Below are positions 53,321-61,859 of a stretch of 64,000 nucleotides of DNA, piece after piece (position 1 is the first letter of the stretch; the number at the start of each line of letters is the position of its first letter). The stretch comes from AP-15 sp963772965 (lineage in GTDB: Bacteria; Pseudomonadota; Alphaproteobacteria; ATCC43930; CGMCC-115725): the NCBI GenBank assembly GCA_963772965.1, contig CAVYZU010000002.1, positions 1,116,001 through 1,180,000 of the forward strand, read 5' to 3'. The position numbers and the translations under genes are program-made. Under the pieces are notes generated by a model. The model was not told the DNA's origin and searched no databases. It saw only the letters and a list, made by a program, of their open reading frames with translations.

Positions 53321-55393
53321 TTATTGTGCGGTCTTGGGCGGTCGGATCGGCGTCACGTTCCAGCGCTGTTGTCTTCGACCCCGCCCACCAAGCGCATTCT
53401 CCACTGCTCCGCCGAGTTCGATCAGCTTGAACGGTTTCTTGATCACTATCTCGTTCGCAAATGGATCGGCGGTTCCGGACAGGTCATCATACCCCGTCAT
53501 GAATAAGATTACCCGATCCGGGTGGCTCGCACGGATGCGCGTCGCCAATTGCCGGCCGCTCATGCCCGGCATGACAAGGTCGATCAGCACGAGATCCACC
53601 GGTTGCTCGCCCCGAAGCAGGTCGAGGGCACCCCGCCCATTATTGGCCTCAAGAACACGGTAGTTCAGGGCCTCAAGCGCCTGGACCGTTAAACTCCGGA
53701 CGTCCGCATCATCGTCGACCACAAGAATTGTCGTCGCTTGCCCGTCCTGCGGCGCCGGACTGTCCTCTGCGATCGCCCCCTTCGGCAAAGCCTCATGCGT
53801 TCTCGGCAAATACAGGGTGACGATCGTCCCTTTCCCCAGACGGGTATCGATGCGAACTTCGCCGCCCGATTGCTGCGCAAAGCCGAGCACCTGGCTGAGG
53901 CCGAGCCCGGTGCCCTTCCCGATGTCTTTGGTCGAGAAAAATGGCTCGAAGGCTTTTGCGGCGATTTCCGGCGTCATTCCGGTTCCGCTGTCACTCACGG
54001 CGATCGCGACGTAATCAGCTATGGGCAACCCAGGCGGGCGCTCACGATTGGACCCTTGGATATTCTTTGTCGCAATGGTTAGCCGGCCTCCATGCGGCAT
54101 CGCATCACGGCCGTTGATCGCTAGGTTGAGGATGGCCAATTCCAACTGCGTCGCATCGATCATCACCGCCCACAGATCCTTTTCCAGGACCGTCTCGACG
54201 CGGACCGACGCGCCGATCGTCTGGAAAAGCAGGTCGCCCATGCTTGAGACAAGCTCATTGAGAACGACCACCCTGGGTGCGAGGTGCTGCCGGCGCGCAA
54301 AAGCGAGAAGCTGGCCGGTAACCTTTGCACCGCGCTCGGCTGCGGCACTGGCGCTCCTCAGGAGGTGAAGGAGCTTGTCGTCTCGCGTGCGGAGAGCGGC
54401 CAGTTCGATGTTGCCAAGTACCGCTGTCAGCAAATTATTGAAATCGTGCGCCACGCCGCCGGTGAGTTGGCCGATCACCTCGAGCTTTTGGGTTTGTCGC
54501 AGGCTTTCTTCGACTTGCCTGCGCTCGGTCACATCGCGGAGGGTCCCGGCCAGCCGGATCGGATCGCCGTGCTCGTCGCGATATAGACGGCCTTCGGCGA
54601 CGACCCAGCGGACACTGTCATCGGGCCACACAATTCGGCATTCCAGGTGGAATTCGCCGGTGTCCAAGGCCTGGCGGAATGCGGTCTCGAAGAGTTCGTG
54701 ATCGTCGGGCAGCACGTGCTTTTTGGCAATTGCCCGGCTCCATCTTTCGAGGAGAGGGTGGTCCTCGGAGAAACGCCCGACGACAAGCGACGGCCATTTC
54801 CTTTCCTTGCTGAGATCCAGATCCCAGGTCGTCATCTGCGCCGCTTCAAGGGCCACATTGAGGCTGGCCCTTGCGGTGACCAGCTGATCGTTGGCTTCCT
54901 GGAGTTGCCGTGTTCGTTCTCGGACCAGTTCTTCGAGCCGGCTGGCCGCTTGCTCTCGCTCAATCAGATATCTGGCGGCGTCGTACTGCCGGCGTCGCGC
55001 CCGCAGGGCGGCCTTGGCCGCGCTCACGAGAGTCACTGTCTGGATCGGACGTTCCAGCAGCGTTACGTTGCGCAGCTCTTCCAGCAGCCGCAGGGTATGC
55101 CGATCTCGTCTAGGGTCGTTGCGCCGGGTTGTCAGGATGATGAAGGGAAAATCCGACCAAGGTGGCTGATCGCGTACCCAATCAAAAAGCGGGTTGGGAT
55201 CGGTTCCGAAAAACGCTTCCTCGGCAATCACCGCCGCACCGGCGCCGACTTCCAACTCCTCAAGCAAATCGCTGATCCCGAAACACGGCTTGCAGAAAAT
55301 GGCGGCCTGCTCCAGGAGCGCGCAAGCGGCGCCGCTATCTCGACCGATCGGGGCAAGCACAAGGGCTCGCTCCGCGGTCTTTTCATCAGCCAT
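53321..55393 (-). CDS. Soluble hybrid histidine kinase paired with KaiC-like ATPase
   Basis: About 690 residues. An N-terminal receiver-like domain without a clear phospho-Asp (10-130), a coiled coil (135-185), a PAS domain (about 190-300, ending TLRDVTERRQ), HisKA (GGVAHDFNNLLTAVLGN), HATPase (VSDSGTGMTPE, GKGTGLGLSQVLGF) and a C-terminal receiver with Asp in LVLIDLVMPGMSG. ATG 55393 overlaps the end of the kaiC-like gene by 8 bases, so the proteins are made together. A longer start at 55441 would overlap further. Confidence 0.88.
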   Translation of the reverse strand: MADEKTAERALVLAPIGRDSGAACALLEQAAIFCKPCFGISDLLEELEVGAGAAVIAEEAFFGTDPNPLFDWVRDQPPWSDFPFIILTTRRNDPRRDRHTLRLLEELRNVTLLERPIQTVTLVSAAKAALRARRRQYDAARYLIEREQAASRLEELVRERTRQLQEANDQLVTARASLNVALEAAQMTTWDLDLSKERKWPSLVVGRFSEDHPLLERWSRAIAKKHVLPDDHELFETAFRQALDTGEFHLECRIVWPDDSVRWVVAEGRLYRDEHGDPIRLAGTLRDVTERRQVEESLRQTQKLEVIGQLTGGVAHDFNNLLTAVLGNIELAALRTRDDKLLHLLRSASAAAERGAKVTGQLLAFARRQHLAPRVVVLNELVSSMGDLLFQTIGASVRVETVLEKDLWAVMIDATQLELAILNLAINGRDAMPHGGRLTIATKNIQGSNRERPPGLPIADYVAIAVSDSGTGMTPEIAAKAFEPFFSTKDIGKGTGLGLSQVLGFAQQSGGEVRIDTRLGKGTIVTLYLPRTHEALPKGAIAEDSPAPQDGQATTILVVDDDADVRSLTVQALEALNYRVLEANNGRGALDLLRGEQPVDLVLIDLVMPGMSGRQLATRIRASHPDRVILFMTGYDDLSGTADPFANEIVIKKPFKLIELGGAVENALGGRGRRQQRWNVTPIRPPKTAQ

Positions 55394-56921
55394 CCGACGG
55401 TTCTTTAGTCGACGGGCGATCGGCGGGAAGTAGTGGGCCAACTCCGCCGCGGTAACTCGGGACGCCAGATAAAACGCCCTGGAATTCGGTCAGCGGCGGG
55501 CCGACCTTGACGCCCTCGGCAGTCAGGCGGAATTCTCGGATCGCATCCTCATGCGCGCTGCTGCGCTTTTTGACGACCGAAATGGCGCGGCGCACCCGAC
55601 CCTCCGCCTCAAAGTAGCGCAACATCAACACGGCGTCGCTGAGATAGCTGATATCGAGCGGCGTCTGCATCGGCCCCATCAATCCGTGCTGCGCCAGGAC
55701 GAGGATCGTGATAACGCCGAGCTGATTGAGCGTGCTCAAGAGCTCGTGCATTTGAAGGACGAGAAAACGCTCCTCCGGCATCGCGTTCATGTAGCCGTTC
55801 AGGCTGTCAATGACGACGAGCCGCACGCTCTCGTGCTGGACGCTTCCGAGCACCCTGTGGGCGAATTCGCCGGGAGACATCTCAGCGGGATCGATCTGCT
55901 GCACCCGGACCTGGCCGGACTCGACATGCGCTTGTAGCGGCATACCCAGACCATCCGCGCGCGCGTAAACTGTTCCGAGCCCTTCGTCGAACGCAAACAC
56001 GACGACCCCTTCACCACGAGCCGCGGCGGCTATGACGCAGGTCAACGCGATCGATGATTTGCCGACGCCGGCGCCCCCGATCAGCAGCAAACTCGTCCCG
56101 CGCTCGATACCGCCGCCGAGCAGAGCGTCTAGCTCGGAGGAACCGGTTGAGGTGAGCTCGCCGAGGAAGGCCCTATGATGTTCCGCCGCAATAAGCCGGG
56201 GGTAAATGGCGAGACCGCCGGTCTCGATCGTAAAATCGTGGTATCCGCCGCGAAATTTGATCCCGCGCATTTTGACGACGCGCAGGCGTCGCCGTTCGGC
56301 GCCGTAATCCAGCGAAAGTTGCTCCAGGGTTATGACGCCGTGTGAAATGCTGTGCAGCTGTAGATCGTTCTCATTTGATGAAAGATCATCGAGCAGAACG
56401 ACCGTGCATTGCCGACTAGCAAAGAAATTCTTAAGTGCAAGGATCTGGCGGCGATAACGCAGGGAGCTTTGCGCGAGCAGTCGCATCTCGGAGAGCGAGT
56501 CGAACACAACCCGGTGCGGATTGATTTGCTTCACTCGATCGAGGATGTGTTTCGTCGTCTCGCTGAGTTCCACCTCGGCGGGATGAAACAGCGTCAGCTC
56601 CTGATCGGGATCAAGACTGGCTTCTGGCGGCACCAGCTCGAAAATATCGATTCCTTCAAGCGTCCAGCCGTGGCGAGCCGCGACCGTGCGCAGTTCGTGC
56701 TCGCTCTCGGACAAAGTGACATACAGGCAGGGCTCGCCTCGGCCTACGCCCGCGATCAAGAATTGCAGCGCCAATGTGGTCTTGCCGGTGCCCGGCCGTC
56801 CTTCGATCAGATAAACGCGATCGGCGTCCAGGCCGCCCCCGAGAATATCGTCCAGCCCGACACTGCCGGTGGACGCTCTTGGCGCCTCCGCGAATTGCTG
56901 GCTGGCTGGAGTTGAATTCAT
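55386..56921 (-). CDS. KaiC-like dual-domain ATPase
   Basis: 511 residues with two RecA-like KaiC domains. CI: Walker A GRPGTGKTT at 41-49, VTLSESEHEL, Walker B VVFDSLSEM. CII: Walker A GGAGVGKSS at 282-290, VVFAFDEGLGTV, Walker B LVVIDSLNGY. ATG 56921 has GGGGAG upstream. No kaiA or kaiB is nearby, so it is a KaiC homologue in a signalling pair rather than a demonstrated clock. The overlap with the kinase gene suggests complex formation or mutual phosphorylation, which is inference. Confidence 0.9.
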   Translation of the reverse strand: MNSTPASQQFAEAPRASTGSVGLDDILGGGLDADRVYLIEGRPGTGKTTLALQFLIAGVGRGEPCLYVTLSESEHELRTVAARHGWTLEGIDIFELVPPEASLDPDQELTLFHPAEVELSETTKHILDRVKQINPHRVVFDSLSEMRLLAQSSLRYRRQILALKNFFASRQCTVVLLDDLSSNENDLQLHSISHGVITLEQLSLDYGAERRRLRVVKMRGIKFRGGYHDFTIETGGLAIYPRLIAAEHHRAFLGELTSTGSSELDALLGGGIERGTSLLLIGGAGVGKSSIALTCVIAAAARGEGVVVFAFDEGLGTVYARADGLGMPLQAHVESGQVRVQQIDPAEMSPGEFAHRVLGSVQHESVRLVVIDSLNGYMNAMPEERFLVLQMHELLSTLNQLGVITILVLAQHGLMGPMQTPLDISYLSDAVLMLRYFEAEGRVRRAISVVKKRSSAHEDAIREFRLTAEGVKVGPPLTEFQGVLSGVPSYRGGVGPLLPADRPSTKEPSDG

Positions 56922-57131
56922 TGTTCTCCCCAAAAAGTTCTCCCCTAAAAACGCAATACCGCCAGAGTTGTCCCACTCGACAACGAATGAACATGGGTTT
57001 CTCAACCAACGCCGCCGCGACCCTTTAGGGTTCGATTCGGCAAAATGTCCGACAGCGATTTGCGCGCGATATGGCGGTCGGCCCGAGCCGCGCGCCCGGC
57101 ACCGATGACTGGGTTCTCCTAAAGCGCGGTA

Positions 57132-57422
57132 ATGCCGCTCTACGCGATCCTGGTGCACGAATATTTTGGCGCGCGCATCATGGGAACCATGTTCGGCGCG
57201 GTCCACAGGGCCTCGACCTTGGGCATGGCGCTCGTCCCGTGCAACGGCGGCCGCGTCTTCGACCTCTACGGCAGCTATTTCCGGCTCTACATCGGCTCGG
57301 CAGGCATCGGTCTCGGCGCTGTCGCGATCGCCTTCACCTTCCGCCCGCCACACCCCCTTTCGCTCGCCCTGCCGACAGCCACCCTCCTAAATCCCAGGTG
57401 GATAAACGTCATCGCCTCTTGA
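57132..57422 (+). pseudogene. MFS transporter C-terminal remnant, copy B
   Basis: An open frame of 96 codons: MPLYAILVHEYFGARIMGTM, FGAVHRASTLGMALVPCNGG, RVFDLYGSYFRLYIGSAGIG then LGAVAIAFTFRPPHP. This is the last three helices of an MFS permease. It lacks the first nine helices and any proper start context, so it is a remnant even though the frame is open. Confidence 0.75.
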
Positions 57423-57545
57423 CCGATAGCCACGGATTCGCCTGTAGCATGCTTGTCCGTAAGTTTTATGTAAGTCATTTATTGGGTGGTGGGCTGTATG
57501 AGTTGTTCGCCCAAGGGGTTTTGGGTGGCGCAGTCAGGGAGGTGA

Positions 57546-58304
57546 ATGATGCCCGGGCTTAAGGAGATTACGGATGCTCTCGATCTCCTGATAAAGGCGG
57601 CGATCGCGGCGGGGACGTTCTTTATCTACACGCAGGCCGAGAAACAGGCCGAATTCACTAAAGCCATGGCCGAAGCGACAAAAAACATGGCCGAAGCAAA
57701 ACAGACGACGCAGGGCACCAACCTCGTTATCGTTAACAGGCTATTGGATTTATTCGCCGACATCAGGAAAGATTGCTTGAGTGAAGACCGGACGTATATG
57801 GTAACCTTTTTGGTCGACGTGAATAATACCTATAATGACGTAAAATTCGACCGGAATAGGATCTCCTCGATTCTTACGGCAGAACAACATTGTCAAAGCC
57901 CTGACGCAACAGCGGTGCAGCATACCGGTCTCGGGGACGGCAGCATTCCGCTCGTGACCACAAAAAATATTCAAGAGCTGAATAATAGTTTGAAAAGCGC
58001 CGCCCCGGTGGCGCCGATTGCTTTGGACGCCGAGGCGCCGGACGGCTACGTCGCGGTCGGATCGCCCGCCGTTCAGAATTTTACGATTGTCTCCCCGCCG
58101 GGAGGAAGCGGTGACATCGGCCCGAAGACACTTTTGAAGGCAAAGTGGTCGGTTTATCTGCGATCCAATACTGAAAATACCGAATCCGGCCTCAATGCGA
58201 TTCGGGGGCTGATCCAGGAAAACAACTGCGTCCGCGTTCTAAAACCCTATCCGGGCATCCGCGGCCAAATCTGGGCCGCAGTAAAGCTGGCGGGGTGCAG
58301 CTAA
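57546..58304 (+). CDS. Membrane-anchored protein of unknown function
   Basis: 252 residues. A short hydrophobic segment (about 14-28, LIKAAIAAGTFFIYTQAE) is followed by a charged helical stretch with a repeated AEATKNMAEAK pattern, then a mixed alpha/beta soluble part with four Cys and an end GIRGQIWAAVKLAGCS. No family recognised. GGAGG lies just before the ATG pair at 57546/57549. It sits between two MFS remnants with lower G+C than its neighbours, which suggests recent arrival. Confidence 0.65.
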   Translation: MMPGLKEITDALDLLIKAAIAAGTFFIYTQAEKQAEFTKAMAEATKNMAEAKQTTQGTNLVIVNRLLDLFADIRKDCLSEDRTYMVTFLVDVNNTYNDVKFDRNRISSILTAEQHCQSPDATAVQHTGLGDGSIPLVTTKNIQELNNSLKSAAPVAPIALDAEAPDGYVAVGSPAVQNFTIVSPPGGSGDIGPKTLLKAKWSVYLRSNTENTESGLNAIRGLIQENNCVRVLKPYPGIRGQIWAAVKLAGCS

Positions 58305-58339
58305 ACGATAGCGCCCATTACCCGAGGGGCATCACAGCA

Positions 58340-58481
58340 ATGCCGCTCAATGCGATCCTGGTGCGCGAGTATTTTGGCGCGCGGCTCATGGGAACCATGT
58401 TCGGCGCCGTCAACATGGCCCTCGACCTTGGGCATGGCGCTCGTCCCGTGGACCAGCGGCCGCGTCTTCGACCTCTACGGC
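58340..58481 (+). pseudogene. MFS transporter remnant, copy C, cut by IS66
   Basis: MPLNAILVREYFGARLMGTM followed by FGAVNMA, then a frameshift: GMALVPWTSGRVFDLYG is readable one frame over. The IS66 element begins right after the DLYG codon at 58482. It is the same gene region as copy B. Confidence 0.75.
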
Positions 58482-58557
58482 GTAAGCGTCTGCTGATTGG
58501 CGTCTTGCGCTGGGCTTGCTGATTGAGAAGCTGCCGCTGTTTTATGGCGGCGGTGCA

Positions 58558-59007
58558 ATGAATGATGTGGGGCTGGTCGATAAGGAGGACCTCGGGAGTA
58601 CTCATACGAGGGCTCGCGAGGTCCGCGGCGAGGTTCTCAGCGGCCCGGAGCGGCGGCGGCGCTGGAGCCTCGAAGAGAAGCTGCGGATATTGGCACAGAG
58701 CGTAGCGCCGGGGTCGTCGCCCTCGTTGGTTTGCCGGCTGCACGGGATCAGCAGCGGCCAGCTTTACACCTGGCGGCGGCAGTTTCGCACGGGCGAGCTG
58801 ACTGGATTTGCGCCAGTGAGATTGGCGCTACCGGTTGAACAGCTTGCACTGGCCGCAGCGCCGGTTGCGCCGATGCCGACGCCCCCCGAACCCGATCGGC
58901 GGGTGGATGGGATAATCGAGGTCGAGCTGCCCACGGGGGTGAAGCTGCGTCTGACCGGCGCGGTCGACGAGATGGCATTGCGCCGGGTCTTGTCGGCGCT
59001 GTCGTGA
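58558..59007 (+). CDS. tnpA: IS66 TnpA accessory protein, copy 1
   Basis: 149 residues. Helix-turn-helix region RRRRWSLEEKLRILAQSVAP then SLVCRLHGISSGQLYTWRRQ, typical of IS66 Orf1. ATG 58558 is used; a TTG further up at 58516 lies in the inverted-repeat region. It overlaps tnpB by four bases. Confidence 0.88.
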   Translation: MNDVGLVDKEDLGSTHTRAREVRGEVLSGPERRRRWSLEEKLRILAQSVAPGSSPSLVCRLHGISSGQLYTWRRQFRTGELTGFAPVRLALPVEQLALAAAPVAPMPTPPEPDRRVDGIIEVELPTGVKLRLTGAVDEMALRRVLSALS

Positions 59008-59351
59008 TCGGCATACCGGGCAATGTCCGCGTCTATCTGGCATGCGGCGTCACTGACATGAGGAAAGGCTTTGACGGGCTCGCGGCGCGGGTTCAGCTGA
59101 CGCTGCAGCTCGACCCGCATGGTGGTGCGCTGTTTGTGTTTCGCGGTCGGCGCGGCGATCTGATCAAGGTGCTGTGGTGGGACGGGCAAGGATTGTGCCT
59201 GTTTGCCAAACGGCTGGAGCGCGGCCGGTTTTTATGGCCGCAGGCCAAGGACGGATCGGTGGTGCTAACGGCAGCGCAATTATCGATGCTACTGGAAGGT
59301 ATCGATTGGCGTGCACCGCGCCGCAGCTGGGCCCCGGAAGTGGCTGGTTGA
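59004..59351 (+). CDS. tnpB: IS66 TnpB accessory protein, copy 1
   Basis: 115 residues; IS66 Orf2 family: VRVYLACGVTDMRKGFDGLA, LFVFRGRRGDLIKVLWWDGQ then GLCLFAKRLERGRF. GTG start overlapping the tnpA stop. Needed for transposition, role unknown. Confidence 0.93.
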   Translation: MIGIPGNVRVYLACGVTDMRKGFDGLAARVQLTLQLDPHGGALFVFRGRRGDLIKVLWWDGQGLCLFAKRLERGRFLWPQAKDGSVVLTAAQLSMLLEGIDWRAPRRSWAPEVAG

Positions 59352-59397
59352 ACAGCGCGACATAGTGACTCAGGCGGGTACGGATCGATGCTGCTCA

Positions 59398-60466
59398 ATG
59401 ACCGCGGGAGTAAACTCTCGGTTGATGCCGGTCGCTGCTGACCCTGTTCAAGAGATCGCCGAGCTGCGCGCCTTACTGGCCGAGCGCGAGGCGGAACTGG
59501 CGGTGGCGCGGGCCGAGTTGACCGGCGCCCGTCTGCGGATCGAACAGTACAAGGCTCAGCTTGCCCAACTGCGGCGGATGCAATTTGGGCGCTCGTCGGA
59601 AAAACTCGATACTCAGATCGCGCAACTCGAGCTGATGCTCGAGGATCTGGAAGAGAGCGAAGCAGCACGCACAGCGCCGGCGGCACGGCGTGCCCCTGAT
59701 CAGCCACCGCGCGAACGGCGTCAGCCGGTGCGGCGGCCATTGCCCGATCATTTGCCGCGCGAGGAGATCGTGCATGATCCGAGGCCGGTCTGCCCGGGCT
59801 GCGGCGGCACCCGCTTTGCCAAGCTCGGCGAGGACGTGACCGAGATCTTGGAGAAGATCCCGGCTCGCCTCAAAGTGATCCGCCATATTCGGCCTAAGCT
59901 GAGCTGCCGCTGCTGCGAGCGCATCATCCAAGCGCCGATGCCCGATCTGCCGATCGCGAAGGGCCGCCCCGGTCCGGGTCTGGTCGCCAATGTCGTGGTC
60001 AGCAAATACCTCGACGGGCTGCCGCTCTACCGGCAATCGGCGATCCTGGCGCGCGAGGGCATCGAGATCGAGCGTGCCACCCTGGCCGACTGGGTCGGGC
60101 ATGCCGCTTGGTGGGTGACGCCACTGGCCGAGCTGATCGGCACCCATGCCCTGGCGGCGCCGATCATCCACACCGATGACACGCCGATCGCCGTGCTGGC
60201 GCCGGGCAATGGCAAGACCCGAACCGGGCGGCTGTGGACCTATGTCGTCGACGAGCGGCCCTGGCAAGGCGAGCGGGCGTCCGCGGCTTATTACCGCTTT
60301 AGCCCCGACCGTCGGGGCGAGCGGCCGCGCGATCATCTGGCCCGCTTTCGCGGCGTGATCCAGGCCGACGCCTTTAGCGGCTATCAAGCCCTAACGCGAC
60401 CACCATCCGCCAACGACCGGGTCGGCCGAGCGCCGCCGCTGATCCACGCGGCGTGTTGGGCTCACG
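59398..60466 (+). pseudogene. tnpC: IS66 TnpC transposase, copy 1, cut by copy 2
   Basis: Leucine-zipper N-terminus (EIAELRALLAEREAELAVAR), zinc-finger CPGCGG and CRCCER, then the DDE core: Asp in IHTDDTPIAVLAPG and Asp in IQADAFSGYQAL. The frame then enters the second IS66 copy after HAACWAHG and stops at 60507, so the final Glu is lost. Inactive as it stands. Confidence 0.92.
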
Positions 60467-60542
60467 GTAAGCGTCTGCTGATTGGCGTCTTGCGCTGGGC
60501 TTGCTGATTGAGAAGCTGCCGCTGTTTTATGGCGGCGGTGCA

Positions 60543-60992
60543 ATGAATGATGTGGGGCTGGTCGATAAGGAGGACCTCGGGAGTACTCATACGAGGGCTC
60601 GCGAGGTCCGCGGCGAGGTTCTCAGCGGCCCGGAGCGGCGGCGGCGCTGGAGCCTCGAAGAGAAGCTGCGGATATTGGCACAGAGCGTAGCGCCGGGGTC
60701 GTCGCCCTCGTTGGTTTGCCGGCTGCACGGGATCAGCAGCGGCCAGCTTTACACCTGGCGGCGGCAGTTTCGCACGGGCGAGCTGACTGGATTTGCGCCA
60801 GTGAGATTGGCGCTACCGGTTGAACAGCTTGCACTGGCCGCAGCGCCGGTTGCGCCGATGCCGACGCCCCCCGAACCCGATCGGCGGGTGGATGGGATAA
60901 TCGAGGTCGAGCTGCCCACGGGGGTGAAGCTGCGTCTGACCGGCGCGGTCGACGAGATGGCATTGCGCCGGGTCTTGTCGGCGCTGTCGTGA
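60543..60992 (+). CDS. tnpA: IS66 TnpA accessory protein, copy 2
   Basis: 149 residues, identical to copy 1, including the RRRRWSLEEKLRILAQS helix-turn-helix. Complete and with its own start context. Confidence 0.9.
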   Translation: MNDVGLVDKEDLGSTHTRAREVRGEVLSGPERRRRWSLEEKLRILAQSVAPGSSPSLVCRLHGISSGQLYTWRRQFRTGELTGFAPVRLALPVEQLALAAAPVAPMPTPPEPDRRVDGIIEVELPTGVKLRLTGAVDEMALRRVLSALS

Positions 60993-61336
60993 TCGGCATA
61001 CCGGGCAATGTCCGCGTCTATCTGGCATGCGGCGTCACTGACATGAGGAAAGGCTTTGACGGGCTCGCGGCGCGGGTTCAGCTGACGCTGCAGCTCGACC
61101 CGCATGGTGGTGCGCTGTTTGTGTTTCGCGGTCGGCGCGGCGATCTGATCAAGGTGCTGTGGTGGGACGGGCAAGGATTGTGCCTGTTTGCCAAACGGCT
61201 GGAGCGCGGCCGGTTTTTATGGCCGCAGGCCAAGGACGGATCGGTGGTGCTAACGGCAGCGCAATTATCGATGCTACTGGAAGGTATCGATTGGCGTGCA
61301 CCGCGCCGCAGCTGGGCCCCGGAAGTGGCTGGTTGA
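60989..61336 (+). CDS. tnpB: IS66 TnpB accessory protein, copy 2
   Basis: 115 residues, identical to copy 1; GTG start overlapping tnpA by four bases. Confidence 0.93.
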   Translation: MIGIPGNVRVYLACGVTDMRKGFDGLAARVQLTLQLDPHGGALFVFRGRRGDLIKVLWWDGQGLCLFAKRLERGRFLWPQAKDGSVVLTAAQLSMLLEGIDWRAPRRSWAPEVAG

Positions 61337-61382
61337 ACAGCGCGACATAGTGACTCAGGCGGGTACGGATCGATGCTGCTCA

Positions 61383-61859
61383 ATGACCGCGGGAGTAAAC
61401 TCTCGGTTGATGCCGGTCGCTGCTGACCCTGTTCAAGAGATCGCCGAGCTGCGCGCCTTACTGGCCGAGCGCGAGGCGGAACTGGCGGTGGCGCGGGCCG
61501 AGTTGACCGGCGCCCGTCTGCGGATCGAACAGTACAAGGCTCAGCTTGCCCAACTGCGGCGGATGCAATTTGGGCGCTCGTCGGAAAAACTCGATACTCA
61601 GATCGCGCAACTCGAGCTGATGCTCGAGGATCTGGAAGAGAGCGAAGCAGCACGCACAGCGCCGGCGGCACGGCGTGCCCCTGATCAGCCACCGCGCGAA
61701 CGGCGTCAGCCGGTGCGGCGGCCATTGCCCGATCATTTGCCGCGCGAGGAGATCGTGCATGATCCGAGGCCGGTCTGCCCGGGCTGCGGCGGCACCCGCT
61801 TTGCCAAGCTCGGCGAGGACGTGACCGAGATCTTGGAGAAGATCCCGGCTCGCCTCAAA
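61383..61859 (+). pseudogene. tnpC: IS66 TnpC, copy 2, 5' part
   Basis: About 159 codons up to EILEKIPARLK, then the IS1634-family element begins after the duplicated TCAAA. The frame continues to 61928 in the element (PKFRSLILNSMVTQW and so on), which is not native. Confidence 0.9.

Larger units (their letters stand above)
58482..60466 (+). mobile_element. IS66-family element, copy 1 (left part)
   Basis: The left end reads GTAAGCGTCTGCTGATTGGC. The tnpA-tnpB-tnpC order is intact until tnpC is interrupted at 60467 by a second copy beginning with the same end sequence. The right part of copy 1 must lie beyond copy 2, outside the window. Confidence 0.92.

Noticed and set aside
55386..57353. 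655-residue version of the KaiC-like protein
   Set aside because: The first 144 residues are non-conserved and run through the intergenic region; ATG 56921 has the ribosome-binding site and the family start.
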